The translations under genes were made by a program, and so were the position numbers. The notes beneath the pieces were generated by a model. The model did not search any database, had not been told where the DNA came from, and worked only from the letters and a program-made list of their open reading frames with translations. A DNA stretch of 64,000 nt from Variovorax paradoxus (lineage in GTDB: Bacteria; Pseudomonadota; Gammaproteobacteria; Burkholderiales; Burkholderiaceae_C), in contig NZ_LR743507.1 of assembly GCF_902712855.1 (NCBI RefSeq), positions 4,946,001 through 5,010,000 on the forward strand, in the 5' to 3' direction. Numbering within the stretch: position 1 is the first letter of the stretch; each line of letters opens with the position of its first letter. This document shows, piece after piece, positions 17,213-27,821 of the stretch.

Positions 17213-17261
17213 AGTGAATTGCAACGCAGCCACCCGGCCCTTCGCCACACAGGAGTTCGTC

Positions 17262-18296
17262 ATGAAAACCATGTTCCCGCGCAGTCTCGTTTCCGGCTCC
17301 ATTGCCGCGTTGGCCATGCTGCTGGCAGGCGCCGCGCAGGCCGAGGAGCTGGTGGTCGGCATCTTCGGCGGATCGTTCGCCGACGACTCCAAGACCTGCC
17401 ACATCGCGTCGTTCGAGAAGAAGACCGGTGCCAAGGTGGCGCTCAAGCTCGGCAGTTCCTCGCAGTTCGCTGCGTCGATCCGCGCGACCGGCGGCAAGTC
17501 GGACTTCGACGTGGTCTACATCGACAACTCGCTCGCCGCGCAGCTCAAGAACGAGAAACTGCTCGAGACCATCGACAAGGCCAAGCTCGCGAACGCGTCG
17601 GAGATATCGCCCCGCGCGCTCGACAAGGACGGCCAGTACGTGGTGTTCATGACCGGCGCCACCGTCATCGTGTACGACACCAGGCAGGTCAAGACGCCGC
17701 CCACCTCATGGGCCGATCTCGCCAGGCCCGAGTACGACGGCAAGCTCGCCATCGGCGACATCAGCGGCACCTCGGGCTCGCAGTTCCTGATGGCGCTCAA
17801 TCGCATGAAGGGCGGCACGCTCGCCAACATGGACGCGGGCTTCGCGGCCATCAAGCCGATCGCCAAGTCGTCCGTCACGCTCTACACGCAGGCCGACCAG
17901 ATCGTCTCGCTGTTCGAGCGGCAGGAGATCGCCGCCGCCGTCTGGTATCCCGACCGCGCGGGCTCCGCCATCGACAAGGGCCTGCCGCTGGCCATCGTCT
18001 ATCCGAAGGAAGGCGCGGTCGGCATCCTGCCGGCGCTGGTGATCCCGAAGGGCGCGAAGTCGCCGGCGCTCGCGCTCAAGTACATCGACGAGGTACTGTC
18101 CAAGGAAGGCCAGACCTGCTTCGCCGAGCGCAAGTACGCGGGCCCGGTCAACACGCAGGTCAAGCTCAGCGACAAGGCCGCGAAGATCGTTCCCTACAAG
18201 GAGACCTTCGACAACCTCTGGCTGCCGGAGCCCGAGGCCGTCGCGAAGGCGCTGCCCGACTGGACCAGGCGCTGGCAGCGCGAAGTGGCCCGCTGA
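17262..18296 (+). CDS. ABC transporter substrate-binding protein (polyamine/PotD-like)
   Basis: A 344-residue periplasmic binding protein of the type II fold. Signal peptide of about 26 residues (ALAMLLAGAAQAEE), lobe motif ELVVGIFGGSFADD, then DVVYIDN, and the hinge region around YDGKLAIGDISGTSGSQFL. It matches the PotD/spermidine-putrescine-like family that also binds other small cations and organic acids. ATG 17262 is preceded by AGGAG; the longer frame from 17166 would run through the operators and is rejected. First gene of a ten-gene transcript; ATPase and permease follow at once. Confidence 0.88.
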   Translation: MKTMFPRSLVSGSIAALAMLLAGAAQAEELVVGIFGGSFADDSKTCHIASFEKKTGAKVALKLGSSSQFAASIRATGGKSDFDVVYIDNSLAAQLKNEKLLETIDKAKLANASEISPRALDKDGQYVVFMTGATVIVYDTRQVKTPPTSWADLARPEYDGKLAIGDISGTSGSQFLMALNRMKGGTLANMDAGFAAIKPIAKSSVTLYTQADQIVSLFERQEIAAAVWYPDRAGSAIDKGLPLAIVYPKEGAVGILPALVIPKGAKSPALALKYIDEVLSKEGQTCFAERKYAGPVNTQVKLSDKAAKIVPYKETFDNLWLPEPEAVAKALPDWTRRWQREVAR

Positions 18297-18323
18297 CCCG
18301 CACCGCCGACAGGACAGACCGAC

Positions 18324-19408
<1,085 letters not shown>

Positions 19409-19412
<4 letters not shown>

Positions 19413-20260
19413 CGCCGCGCCGGATGACAGGCGCGCTGCTGGCGTCCCCGCTGCTGCTGCTCCTGCTGCTGGCCTTCGTGGCACCGGTGCTGCTGATGGT
19501 GCCGCTGAGCCTGCATCCGTACGAGCCGGGCACCGGCATCTCGGCCGGCTGGACGCTGGCCAACTACACCAGCATCTTCACCGACGAGTACTACCGCGAG
19601 GTCGTGGTTCGCACGCTGGTGCTGGGCTTCGGCGTGACCGCCATCTGCCTGCTGATGGGCTACCCGCTGGCGTACTACATCGCCAACGCGGGGCCGAAGA
19701 TGCGGCTGGCGCTCACCATGCTGGTCATCTTCCCGATGCTGCTGAACCTGGTGGTGCGTTCCTTCGGGTGGATCGCGCTGCTCGCCAACCGCGGCCTGGT
19801 GAACAACCTTCTGATGGACGTCGGACTGATCGAGCGGCCCATCAAGATGATGTTCAACCTGTTCGGCCTGCTGGTGGGCATGTCGCACATCTTCCTGCCG
19901 TTCATGGTCCTGATGCTGGTGCCGGCCATCCAGGCGATCTCGAAGGACGTGCAGGCCGCCGCATACACGCTGGCCGCGAGCCGGCTGCGCGTGTTCTGGT
20001 CGATCACGCTGCCGATGAGCGCGCCGGGCATCCTGTCGGGCTCCATCCTGGTGTTCGTGCTGACCATCAGCGCGCTGGTCACGCCGCGCATGCTGGGCGG
20101 GCCCACCTACAAGGTGATGGCCACGCTGATCTACGACGACTTCCTGCAGACGCTCGACTGGCCCGCGGGTGCGGCCATGTCCTTCGCGCTCACCGCGCTC
20201 ACGCTGCTGGTCATCGGCCTTTCGAGCCGCGTGCTCAGACGCTGGGGAGGCCACGCATGA
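19409..20260 (+). CDS. ABC transporter permease (PotB-like)
   Basis: A 283-residue inner-membrane permease with six TM helices; the first is unusually leucine-rich (LLASPLLLLLLLAFVAPVLLM). The EAA coupling loop is visible as DVQAAAYTLAASRLRVFWSITLPMSAPGI (residues about 187-215). It forms the membrane channel with the next gene product. Start and stop both overlap neighbours by 4 bp, so expression is translationally coupled. Confidence 0.92.
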
Positions 20261-21048
20261 GCACCGAAGGCAGGAAGACGCCGCTGCTCGCGGCCACCGC
20301 CATCGCGGTGGTGGTGTTCCTTCAGATCCCGGTGCTGGTGGTGGTGCTGGCGGCCTTCAGCAAGACGGCCTACCTCACGATCCCGCCGAAGGGCCTGACC
20401 CTCCACTGGTTCGAGGTGGTGCTGCGCGATCCCGAGTACCTCGGCGCCGCTTGGACCAGCCTGTGGCTCGCCGCCGCATCGACCGCCGCCGCGCTGGTGC
20501 TGGGCCTGGTCGCGGCCTACGCGATCCATCGCCGCATGGTGCCCGCCGCGGGCGCGCTCACCTCGCTCTTCATGGCGCCGCTGATCCTGCCTTCGGTGGT
20601 GCTCGGCGTGGCGCTGCTGCAGTACTACACCATGACCGGGCTGCGCGGCAACTCGCTGGGCCTGTGGCTTGCGCACGTGGTCATCACCGTGCCCTACGTG
20701 GTGCGCGCGAGCCTGGGCAGCCTGTCGGCGGTGGACGAATCGCTGGAGGACGCGGCGCGCGTGCTGGGCGCCGACGGCTTCACCAGCTTCCGCCTGGTCA
20801 CGCTGCCGCTGGTGAAGCCCGGCCTCGTGGCAGGCGGCCTCTTCGCCTTCATCACCTCGCTGGACAACGTGCCGGTGTCGGTGTTCCTGCTGTCGGCCAG
20901 CCAGACCACGCTGCCCGTGAAGATCTTCACCTCGGTCGAGCAGGGCGTGGACCCGAGCGTGGCCGCGGTCTCCACCCTGCTGATCGTGACCACCGGCGTC
21001 GTGCTGCTGCTGGCCGAGCGATGGACGGGCTTCCACAAGCACGTCTGA
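20257..21048 (+). CDS. ABC transporter permease (PotC-like)
   Basis: A 263-residue second permease, six TM helices. The EAA loop reads SLEDAARVLGADGFTSFRLVTLPLVKPGL (about residues 164-192). It is 20 residues shorter than the first permease and lacks the long N-terminal periplasmic loop, as usual for PotC. It overlaps the PotB-like gene by 4 bp. The deacetylase gene follows after 40 bp with AAGGAG, so the transcript continues. Confidence 0.92.
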   Translation: MSTEGRKTPLLAATAIAVVVFLQIPVLVVVLAAFSKTAYLTIPPKGLTLHWFEVVLRDPEYLGAAWTSLWLAAASTAAALVLGLVAAYAIHRRMVPAAGALTSLFMAPLILPSVVLGVALLQYYTMTGLRGNSLGLWLAHVVITVPYVVRASLGSLSAVDESLEDAARVLGADGFTSFRLVTLPLVKPGLVAGGLFAFITSLDNVPVSVFLLSASQTTLPVKIFTSVEQGVDPSVAAVSTLLIVTTGVVLLLAERWTGFHKHV

Positions 21049-21088
21049 GCCCTCCTCTTTCCCACCCCATTCGCCAAGGAGTTCCCCG

Positions 21089-21922
21089 ATGCCGACCACG
21101 AGCAAAGGCTTTCCGCTCATGCTGACCTTCGATCTCGACGCGGAGACCATGTGGACCGGGCGCGACCCCGCCAACGCGCAGCGTCCCATCCTCATGTCGC
21201 AGGGCGCCTACGGCTGGAAGGTGGGCATGCCGCGCATCCTCGCGCTGCTGGCGCGCTATGGCATCAGCGCCACCTTCTTCATTCCCGGCGAGGTGGCCGA
21301 CAAGCACCCCGACCTGGTCCGCGAGGTGGTCGACAAGGGCCACGAGGTGGCGCACCACAGCTACAGCCACCGCTGGATCGTGAACCTCAGCCCCGCCGAG
21401 GAGCGCGACGAAATGGCGCGCGGCATGGAAAGCCTCACGCGCCTGGCCGGCACCCGCCCGCGCGGCTGGCGTTCGCCGGCGGCGGAGTTCAGCAGCATCA
21501 CGCTCGACCTGCTCAAGGAATACGGCTTCGACTACTCCTCGAACTTCTTCGACGACGACTCGCCGTACCTGCTCGAGATCGGCGGCGAGCGCACCGACAT
21601 CGTCGAGCTGCCGTTCCGCTGGGTGCTCGACGACGCACCCTTCTTCCAGTACTCGATCACCCTGCCCGGCCGCACGCTGCAGGCGCCTTCGGCCGTGCTC
21701 GAGGCATGGACCAGCGAGTTCGACATGCTGCGTGCCGAAGACCGCATGATGATGGTCGGCATGCACCCGCAGATCATCGGGCAGCCCTCGCGGCTCAAGG
21801 TGCTCGAGGGCCTCATCGAACATGCGCTGGCGCACTCCGGGGTGTGGATCGACCGCTGCGACCGCATCTCCGACGACATGCGCCCGCGCCTGAAGGCGGC
21901 CACCATGGCCGCGGCGGCATGA
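21089..21922 (+). CDS. Polysaccharide-deacetylase-family (NodB-fold) hydrolase, PuuE/PgdA-like
   Basis: A 277-residue cytoplasmic metal-dependent amidohydrolase with a NodB barrel: motif 1 TFDLDAE with catalytic/metal Asp, motif 2 HEVAHHSYSH with the two metal His, motif 3 RGWRSPAAEFS, and a late MVGMHPQ. There is no signal peptide, so the substrate is not cell-wall glycan. Cytoplasmic relatives such as allantoinase PuuE cut small cyclic or linear amides. Here, between an importer and two dehydrogenases plus two amidases, it probably opens or deacylates the imported compound. Its stop overlaps the SDR start by 4 bp. Confidence 0.82.
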   Translation: MPTTSKGFPLMLTFDLDAETMWTGRDPANAQRPILMSQGAYGWKVGMPRILALLARYGISATFFIPGEVADKHPDLVREVVDKGHEVAHHSYSHRWIVNLSPAEERDEMARGMESLTRLAGTRPRGWRSPAAEFSSITLDLLKEYGFDYSSNFFDDDSPYLLEIGGERTDIVELPFRWVLDDAPFFQYSITLPGRTLQAPSAVLEAWTSEFDMLRAEDRMMMVGMHPQIIGQPSRLKVLEGLIEHALAHSGVWIDRCDRISDDMRPRLKAATMAAAA

Positions 21923-22680
21923 CGCCCGTATCTTCCGCCCCCCTTCGCTTCATCGTGAGCGGCGGCGCCAGCGGCATCGGCTTCGCGGTGGCGCGCATGG
22001 CGGTGGAGCGCGGCGCGCGCGTGGTGCTGCTCGACCGCGACGCGAAGCGCCTTCAGTACGGCGCGGGCGTGCTCGGCGACGCTGCGCTGCCGCTGGTGTG
22101 CGACGTCACCGACGCCCCGTCGGTGAAGGCGGCGGTGAACCACGCCGCCGAGTGGCTCGGCGGCCTCGACGCGCTGGTCAATTCGGCGGGCGTCGATTCG
22201 CTCAAGCCGCTCGAGGAGACCGGCGACGACGAATGGGCGCACACGCTCGCCGTCAACCTCACCGGCCCGATGCTGACGTGCCGCGCCGCGATGCCGCACC
22301 TGCGCTCGGCCGGCGGCGGCAGCATCGTCAACATCGCGTCGGGCGCGGGCCTGCGCCCCCTGCCCCACCGCACCGCGTACTGCGCCACCAAGGCCGCGGT
22401 GATCATGTTCGGCAAGGCGCTGTCGATCGAGGCGGCGGCCGACAACATCCGCGTCAACGCGGTCTGCCCCGGCGCGATCGACACGCCGCTGTTCCGCACC
22501 AGCTACGAGCACAGCGACGACCCGGAGCGCACGCTCGACGAGATCCGCCAGCGCTACGCGCTCGGCCGCGTCGCCGCACCCGAGGAGGTGGCCGAGGCCG
22601 TGCTCTACCTGAGCGGCCCCGGCGCCAGCTACATCACCGGCACCGCGCTCGCCGTCGACGGCGGGCGCACCTTCCACTGA
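21919..22680 (+). CDS. SDR-family NAD(P)-dependent oxidoreductase (first)
   Basis: A 253-residue classical short-chain dehydrogenase: cofactor motif SGGASGIGFA (normal TGxxxGIG, here Ser for Thr), NSAG, catalytic Ser in NIASGAG, and YCATK (Tyr-Lys). LDRD after strand 2 favours NAD(H). A two-electron oxidation of an alcohol intermediate is expected. Closest look is to 3-oxoacyl-ACP reductase-like catabolic SDRs, but substrate cannot be inferred. It starts inside the deacetylase stop. Confidence 0.88.
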   Translation: MTPVSSAPLRFIVSGGASGIGFAVARMAVERGARVVLLDRDAKRLQYGAGVLGDAALPLVCDVTDAPSVKAAVNHAAEWLGGLDALVNSAGVDSLKPLEETGDDEWAHTLAVNLTGPMLTCRAAMPHLRSAGGGSIVNIASGAGLRPLPHRTAYCATKAAVIMFGKALSIEAAADNIRVNAVCPGAIDTPLFRTSYEHSDDPERTLDEIRQRYALGRVAAPEEVAEAVLYLSGPGASYITGTALAVDGGRTFH

Positions 22681-22694
22681 GGGACGCACAGGCC

Positions 22695-23447
22695 ATGGGC
22701 TTCGAGCAACGCATCGCCGTCGTCACCGGCGGCGGCCAGGGCATCGGCGCCGCCACCGCGCTCGACTTCCTCGAACAGGGCGCGCGTGTGGCCGTGCTCG
22801 ACCTCGACTGCACGCCGCTCTTCCAGCAGCTCGCAGGCAACCCGGACGCGGCGGCACGCTGCCTGTGCATCGCCGGCGACTGCACCGATGCCACTGTGGT
22901 CGCATCCTTCTTCGACTGTGTCGAGAAGGACATGGGCGCCGTCGACATCCTGTTCAACAACGTGGGCCAGAGCGCGCGCGAACGCGGCAGCCTCTTCACC
23001 GAATCCGACGAGGCCGTGTGGCGCTTCGTGATCGAGGTCTCGCTGCTGACCGCCATGCGCGCGTCGCGCCGCATCGCACCCGGCATGAAGGCGCGCGGCT
23101 TCGGTCGCATCGTCAACATGAGCACCGACGCGGCCTTCGCCGGCGATGTAGGGCTGGCAGACTACGCCGCCGCCAAGATGGGCGTGGTCGGCTTCACGCG
23201 TTCGCTCGCACGCGAACTCGCACCGCACGGCGTCACGGTGAATGCGGTATGCCCCGGCGCCATCCGCACGCGCGCGCACGACAGGCTGCACCCCGAGGTG
23301 CTCCGGAAGATCGTCGCCGACACCCCCGCCGGCTTCATCGGCACGCCGGAAGACGTGGCCGCCACCGTGCGCTTTCTCGCCAGCGACGAGGCGCGCTTCA
23401 TCACCGGCCAGACGCTGCTGATCGATGGCGGCCGCTGGATGCTCTGA
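22695..23447 (+). CDS. SDR-family NAD(P)-dependent oxidoreductase (second)
   Basis: A 250-residue short-chain dehydrogenase: TGGGQGIGAA, LDLD (NAD-type), NNVG, MSTDAAF for the Ser motif and DYAAAKMG for Tyr-Lys, with a C-terminal INGxxL-like FITGQTLLIDGGRW. About as long as the first SDR but clearly diverged from it, so not a recent duplication. It is 14 bp downstream of the first SDR, which suggests two successive oxidations or two stereoisomers in one pathway. Confidence 0.88.
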   Translation: MGFEQRIAVVTGGGQGIGAATALDFLEQGARVAVLDLDCTPLFQQLAGNPDAAARCLCIAGDCTDATVVASFFDCVEKDMGAVDILFNNVGQSARERGSLFTESDEAVWRFVIEVSLLTAMRASRRIAPGMKARGFGRIVNMSTDAAFAGDVGLADYAAAKMGVVGFTRSLARELAPHGVTVNAVCPGAIRTRAHDRLHPEVLRKIVADTPAGFIGTPEDVAATVRFLASDEARFITGQTLLIDGGRWML

Positions 23448-23469
23448 CCCTTCTCCCAAGGACACGACC

Positions 23470-24846
23470 ATGGACCTGATGGACCACAGCGCGCGCGCGC
23501 TCGCCGCGCTGATCCGCAACAAGGAAGCCTCGCCGGTGGAAGCGGTGCGCGCGGCGCTCGCGCGCATCGAGGCGCGGCGCGAACTCAATGCCTTCATCAC
23601 GGTCACGGGCGAACAGGCGCTGGAAGCCGCGCGCCACGCCGAGGCCGCCGTGATGGCCGGCGAGGCGCTCGGCCCGCTGCACGGCGTGCCGTACTCGGTG
23701 AAGGACCTCACGCTGACGGCCGGCGTGCGCACCACCATGGGCTCGGCCATCTACGAGCACTTCGTGCCGAAGGACGACGCGGTGGCCGTGGCACGCGCCA
23801 AGGCAGCGGGCGCCATCCTCATCGGCAAGACGACCACCCCCGAGTTCGGCCACAAGCAGGTCGCGACCGCGCCGATCTTCGGGCGCACGCTGAACCCGAT
23901 CGATGCGCGCTACACGCCCGGCGCGTCAAGCAGCGGCGCGGCCGTGGCGGTGGCGGCGGGCCTGGGTTCGCTCGCGCTCGGCACCGACGGCGGCGGCTCC
24001 ATCCGCATCCCGGCGTCGTGCTGCGGCATCGTCGGGCTCAAAGCCACGCTGGGCGTGGTGCCCAACCTGCAGGCGCCCGACCTCTACTCGGCCAACTCCT
24101 TCACCGGGCCGATGGCGCGCGACGTGGGCGACACGCAGCTGCTGTTCGACGCCATCAAGGGCTTCGACGCGCGCGACCCGTACGGCCTGGGCACCGCCTT
24201 GCCGCAGCGCGCGGCGCCCGCTTCGCTGCGCGGCCTGCGCGTGGCTTGGCTGCCCTCGGCCGGCAACCCGGTCGACCCCGAAGTCGAGACTGTGACCACC
24301 GCCGCCGTGCGCGCGATGGAACGCGAGGGCGCCGTCGTGGAGACGGTGCAGCTCGACTTCGTCTCGCTCGAACGTCACTTCCTCGTGGTGCTGCAGTCGA
24401 TGCTGGCCGCCCGCGTGGGCGCCAACCTCGAGCGCTTCGGCGATCGGCTCGACCCGTCGCTGATCGACGCGGTGCGCAAGGGCCGGGCCCACAGCGCGGT
24501 GGACTTGCACGAGGCCACCTTCGCCAAGACGCGCTGCTTCGCCGAGCTGCAGGCGCTGTTCGAGCGCTTCGACGTGCTGGTGTCGCCCACCGTCTCGGCG
24601 CCGCCGCTGCCCATCGACATGGACGTGAGCGGCGAGATCGAGATCGGCGGCAGGCACGCAGGCACGATCCGCGGCGCCTGGTATCCGTACACCTATCCGA
24701 TGAACCTCACCGGCCACCCCGCGCTCTCGATGCCTTGCGGCAGGAGCGCGAACGGCCTGCCCATCGGGCTGCAGCTGGCAGGGCGTTGGTACGACGACGA
24801 CCGCCTGCTGGGCATCGCGTCACTGGTCGAGCGCGCGCTCGGCTGA
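23470..24846 (+). CDS. Amidase signature family hydrolase (first)
   Basis: A 458-residue amidase that splits a C-N amide bond in the cytoplasm. The Ser-cisSer-Lys triad is visible: Lys in YSVKDL (about residue 78), cis-Ser in the loop TPGASSSGAAVAVAAGLG, and the nucleophile in GTDGGGSIRIPAS. The glycine-rich signature is GASSSGA instead of the common GGSSGG, a conservative change. C-terminal motif NLTGHPALSMPCG. It lies 22 bp after the second SDR. The related amidase at 25863 has the standard signature, so the two probably use different amides. Confidence 0.9.
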   Translation: MDLMDHSARALAALIRNKEASPVEAVRAALARIEARRELNAFITVTGEQALEAARHAEAAVMAGEALGPLHGVPYSVKDLTLTAGVRTTMGSAIYEHFVPKDDAVAVARAKAAGAILIGKTTTPEFGHKQVATAPIFGRTLNPIDARYTPGASSSGAAVAVAAGLGSLALGTDGGGSIRIPASCCGIVGLKATLGVVPNLQAPDLYSANSFTGPMARDVGDTQLLFDAIKGFDARDPYGLGTALPQRAAPASLRGLRVAWLPSAGNPVDPEVETVTTAAVRAMEREGAVVETVQLDFVSLERHFLVVLQSMLAARVGANLERFGDRLDPSLIDAVRKGRAHSAVDLHEATFAKTRCFAELQALFERFDVLVSPTVSAPPLPIDMDVSGEIEIGGRHAGTIRGAWYPYTYPMNLTGHPALSMPCGRSANGLPIGLQLAGRWYDDDRLLGIASLVERALG

Positions 24847-24879
24847 TCCCTTCCTTTCCCCTTCATCCAGAGGTTCCCC

Positions 24880-25866
24880 ATGCATGCGATCGCCCGTCAC
24901 ATCCTTGCCGCAGCCTTCTCGCTGGCCGCGCTCCAGGCCGCCCATGCCGAACTGCCGCCCGGCCTCGCAGGCGGCAACCTGAAGATCGTCGTCGGCTATG
25001 CGGCGGGCGGCGCGGCCGACACCGTCGCGCGCCTGTATGCCGAGCAGCTGAAGGATGCCGGCTTCGGCAGCGTCCTGGTCGACAACAAGCCCGGCGCATC
25101 GGCGCGGCTCGCATGGGACGTGGTGAAGAAGTCGAAGGCCGACGGCCTCACGCTGTACCTGGCGCCTTCGCCGCTGCTCACCATCCTGCCGCTGACCTAC
25201 AAGACACCCGGCTACGACGCCGAGAAGGACCTCGTGCCGGTCGCGCTGCTGGTGGAGATCCCGACCGCCGTGGTCACCGGCGCATCGCAGCCTTACAGCT
25301 CGATGAAGCAATACGTCGAATGGGCGAAGAAGAACCCGTCCAGGGCCACGCTGGGCCTCGCGACCATCGGCAGCTCGGGGCACCTCGGCGCGTTCGCACT
25401 GGCCAAGGCGCAGGGCTTCGACGTGACGCCGGTGGCGTACCGCGGCGCATCGCCGATGCTGGTCGACGTGGTCGGCGGCGAACTGTCGATGGGCTGGGAT
25501 GCGGCCGCGAGCATGATGCCGCTCTACAAGGGCGGAAAGATCAAGTTCCTCGGCCTGAGCGGCGACAAGCGGCTGCCGGCATTGCCCGATGTGCCGACGG
25601 CGAAGGAGCAGGGCTTTTCGGAGTTCGTCGCGGCGACCAGCTGGTACGCCGTGTATGCGCCTGCCGCCACGCCACCGGCCGCATTGGCCGCGCTGGAGCG
25701 CAGCTTCCTCGCGGCGGCAGCCAAGCCCGAACTCGCACGCAGCCTCGAGGCCGCCGGCCTCGTGGCCCACGCCGAAGGCCGCGCGGAGCTGGCGCAGCGC
25801 GCCCAACGCGAGCGCAGGAACTGGGAGCCGATCGTCAAGGCGGCCGGCATCGTGGTCGACGAATGA
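24880..25866 (+). CDS. Bug/TctC-family tripartite tricarboxylate receptor protein
   Basis: A 328-residue periplasmic binding protein: signal peptide to about residue 24 (AALQAAHAE), motif KIVVGYAAGGAADTVARL in the anion-binding loop, VDNKPGASARLAW, and GDKRLPALPDVPTAKEQGF near the C-terminus. Bug proteins bind carboxylates and related acids. No TctA/TctB membrane partner is in the window, as for most Comamonadaceae Bug proteins. It is placed between two amidases, so it may sense or capture a product or a second substrate of the pathway. Confidence 0.88.
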   Translation: MHAIARHILAAAFSLAALQAAHAELPPGLAGGNLKIVVGYAAGGAADTVARLYAEQLKDAGFGSVLVDNKPGASARLAWDVVKKSKADGLTLYLAPSPLLTILPLTYKTPGYDAEKDLVPVALLVEIPTAVVTGASQPYSSMKQYVEWAKKNPSRATLGLATIGSSGHLGAFALAKAQGFDVTPVAYRGASPMLVDVVGGELSMGWDAAASMMPLYKGGKIKFLGLSGDKRLPALPDVPTAKEQGFSEFVAATSWYAVYAPAATPPAALAALERSFLAAAAKPELARSLEAAGLVAHAEGRAELAQRAQRERRNWEPIVKAAGIVVDE

Positions 25867-27320
25867 ACCACCGAGCAACACAACTTGCCATGACCGACGA
25901 CTCGCTCTTCTTCACGCCCGCGACCGAACTCATCGGCCTCGTGCGCTCGCGCCGGCTCTCCCCGGTCGAACTGGTGACGGCGGTGCTCGCGCGCGCCGAG
26001 CGCCTGCAGCCGACGCTGAATTGCTTCATCACGCTCACGCCCGAGCGTGCGCTGGCCGAGGCGCACCGCGCCGAAGCCGACATCGCCGCGGGCCGCCCCC
26101 TCGGCAGGCTGCACGGCATTCCGTTCACCGTGAAGGACCTCGTCAATACCGAAGGCGTGGCAACGACCTTCGGCGCGGTCGTGCACCGCGACAACGTGCC
26201 CACAGAAGACGCCGTGAGCGTGGCGCGGCTGCGTGCCGAAGGTGCCATCCTGATCGGCAAGACGACCACGCCCGAGTTCGGCTCCGGCCCGATGACGAAC
26301 TCGCCGCTCTTCGGCAGCACGCGCAACCCGTGGAACCTGGAGCGCACCAGCGGCGGCTCGAGCGGCGGCGCCGCGGCAGCGACTGCGGCGGGCATCGCGC
26401 CGCTGGCCATCGCCACCGACGGTGGCGGCTCCACGCGCATACCGGCCGCCTGCAACGGCGTGGTGGGCCTGAAGCAGTCGAACGGCGTGATCCCGCACAG
26501 CCAGGCGCAAGACCTGTTCGGCAACCAGACCTACGTGACGCCGATGACGCGCACCGTGGCCGACACCGCGCTGATGCTGCAGGCGATGGCCGGGCCATCG
26601 CCGGTCGACCCGTGGTCGCTCGGCCTGCGCGCGCACGACTACATCGAGGCAGCCAGGCCGCAGGGCGACCTGCGCGGCAAGCATGTGCTGTACTGCCTCA
26701 CGCCGTCGGGCCGGCCGGTGTCGAGGGACGTGTCCGAGAGCTTCGCTTCGGCGCTGCAGACCCTCGCGGCGCTGGGCGCGACGCTCGAGCCTTTCGACGG
26801 CAGCGGCTTCGACGTGGAACCCATCTGGCGCGCCATCAACCACACTGTCTGGCGCGCGCGCTTCGCGCCGCTGGTCGAGAAGCATCCCGAGAGCTTCAGC
26901 GAGACCTTCAGGCGCCAGGTCGCGTCGGCCGCGCATGTAAGCGGCGTCGAGTACCAGGAAGCCATGTTCGCGCGTTCCGCGCTCTTCAGGCGCGTGCAGG
27001 GGCTGCTGGAGAAGGCCGACGTGCTGGCGATGCCCACGCTCACGCGTTCGGCCGTCGCGCTCGGGCAGGACCTGTTCGGCACCATCGACATCGACGGCCA
27101 GCATTTCGAGAACGTGCGCGCGCACTGGTATCCGTGGACCATGCTGTTCAACATGACCGGTCATCCTGCCGTCAGCGTGCCCTCGGGCTTCGGCCGCGAC
27201 GCGATGCCGCTCGGACTGCAGCTGGTCGGCCGCTTCCACGGCGATGCCGCGCTGCTGCAGGTGGCCAGCCAGTTCGAAGCGGCGGCGAACTTCACCGCGC
27301 GGCGTCCGCCGGCCCTCTGA
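25863..27320 (+). CDS. Amidase signature family hydrolase (second)
   Basis: A 485-residue amidase with Lys in FTVKDL, loop TSGGSSGGAAAATAAGIAPLA and the nucleophile in TDGGGSTRIPAAC, so the Ser-cisSer-Lys triad is complete. ATG 25863 overlaps the Bug gene stop (ATGA); an internal ATG at 25890 (MTDDSLFF) is the alternative and fits family lengths better. It is the last gene of the ten-gene transcript from 17262. Substrate unknown; aryl-amide and omega-laurolactam/nylon-oligomer hydrolases share this fold. Confidence 0.9.
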   Translation: MNHRATQLAMTDDSLFFTPATELIGLVRSRRLSPVELVTAVLARAERLQPTLNCFITLTPERALAEAHRAEADIAAGRPLGRLHGIPFTVKDLVNTEGVATTFGAVVHRDNVPTEDAVSVARLRAEGAILIGKTTTPEFGSGPMTNSPLFGSTRNPWNLERTSGGSSGGAAAATAAGIAPLAIATDGGGSTRIPAACNGVVGLKQSNGVIPHSQAQDLFGNQTYVTPMTRTVADTALMLQAMAGPSPVDPWSLGLRAHDYIEAARPQGDLRGKHVLYCLTPSGRPVSRDVSESFASALQTLAALGATLEPFDGSGFDVEPIWRAINHTVWRARFAPLVEKHPESFSETFRRQVASAAHVSGVEYQEAMFARSALFRRVQGLLEKADVLAMPTLTRSAVALGQDLFGTIDIDGQHFENVRAHWYPWTMLFNMTGHPAVSVPSGFGRDAMPLGLQLVGRFHGDAALLQVASQFEAAANFTARRPPAL

Positions 27321-27436
27321 GCGGCACCGGTGCGACGCGCCGGCGCATCGGGCGTCCTGCCCGGTTTCCTGGATTTTTCTACCAGATTGGTTCCGATCAT
27401 CGGGGCTCCTGCACTTCCAGAGCCACCCGGAGCCCC

Positions 27437-27709
27437 ATGTCCCCACCGCAAAAAGCCACCTATGTCGACGACCTGCACGCCCCGCAGGTCTTCGCGGACG
27501 ACGTCTCGGGTTACTGGGTCAGCGCGGGCTGCGTCCACATCACGCTGGATGCGAGCCGCGTCGATCACAGCGCCGAGCACTGCCCCGTCAATCGCGTCGC
27601 GGCGTTGCGGGTGGTCCTGCCGATTCCCATCGCGCAGGTGCTCGCCGTCAGCCTCTACGACTTCCTGAAGCAGCGCGGCCTGGCGCCGTCGCCGGGCGCG
27701 GGCCACTGA
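27437..27709 (+). CDS. Small conserved-looking protein of unknown function
   Basis: A 90-residue protein not assigned to a named family. A core of alternating hydrophobic stretches (GYWVSAGCVHITLDASRVDH; VAALRVVLPIPIAQVLAVSLYDFLKQRG) predicts two or three beta strands followed by a helix, as in small DUF3467-like proteins, but that likeness is only by eye. No signal peptide or TM. ATG 27437 follows a stretch with no strong ribosome site. It lies 117 bp after the amidase operon and 50 bp before the regulatory boxes of the second TonB receptor. Confidence 0.5.
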   Translation: MSPPQKATYVDDLHAPQVFADDVSGYWVSAGCVHITLDASRVDHSAEHCPVNRVAALRVVLPIPIAQVLAVSLYDFLKQRGLAPSPGAGH

Positions 27710-27755
27710 GGGCGCAGGGGGCCGCCCGAAAGACGCCGCGGGCAGGAGGGCCGGC

Positions 27756-27778
27756 TTCCCAAATTCCTCCGAAATGCG
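27756..27778 (+). promoter_or_regulatory. BaeR-like box upstream of the second TonB receptor
   Basis: CCCAAATTCCTCCGAAAT at 27758-27775 shares the AAATTCCTCC core with the sites at 469, 30457, 32662 and 32766. It overlaps the first ATG of the receptor frame (27774), one reason to move the receptor start downstream. Confidence 0.4.
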
Positions 27779-27785
27779 ACTTGAG

Positions 27786-27804
27786 GATGAGAGCCGTTCT
27801 TATC
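27786..27804. promoter_or_regulatory. Fur box of the second TonB receptor
   Basis: GATGAGAGCCGTTCTTATC matches the fecI Fur box (16312-16330, read on the minus strand) at 14 of 19 positions, including ATGAGA and TTCTTAT. Iron repression of the receptor is therefore likely. Confidence 0.55.
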
Positions 27805-27821
27805 CACTGCACGAGTCTGCG

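Noticed and set aside
24018..25860. Plus-strand frame in front of the second amidase
   Set aside because: It is an out-of-frame shadow of the first amidase and Bug genes; the amidase starts at 25863.
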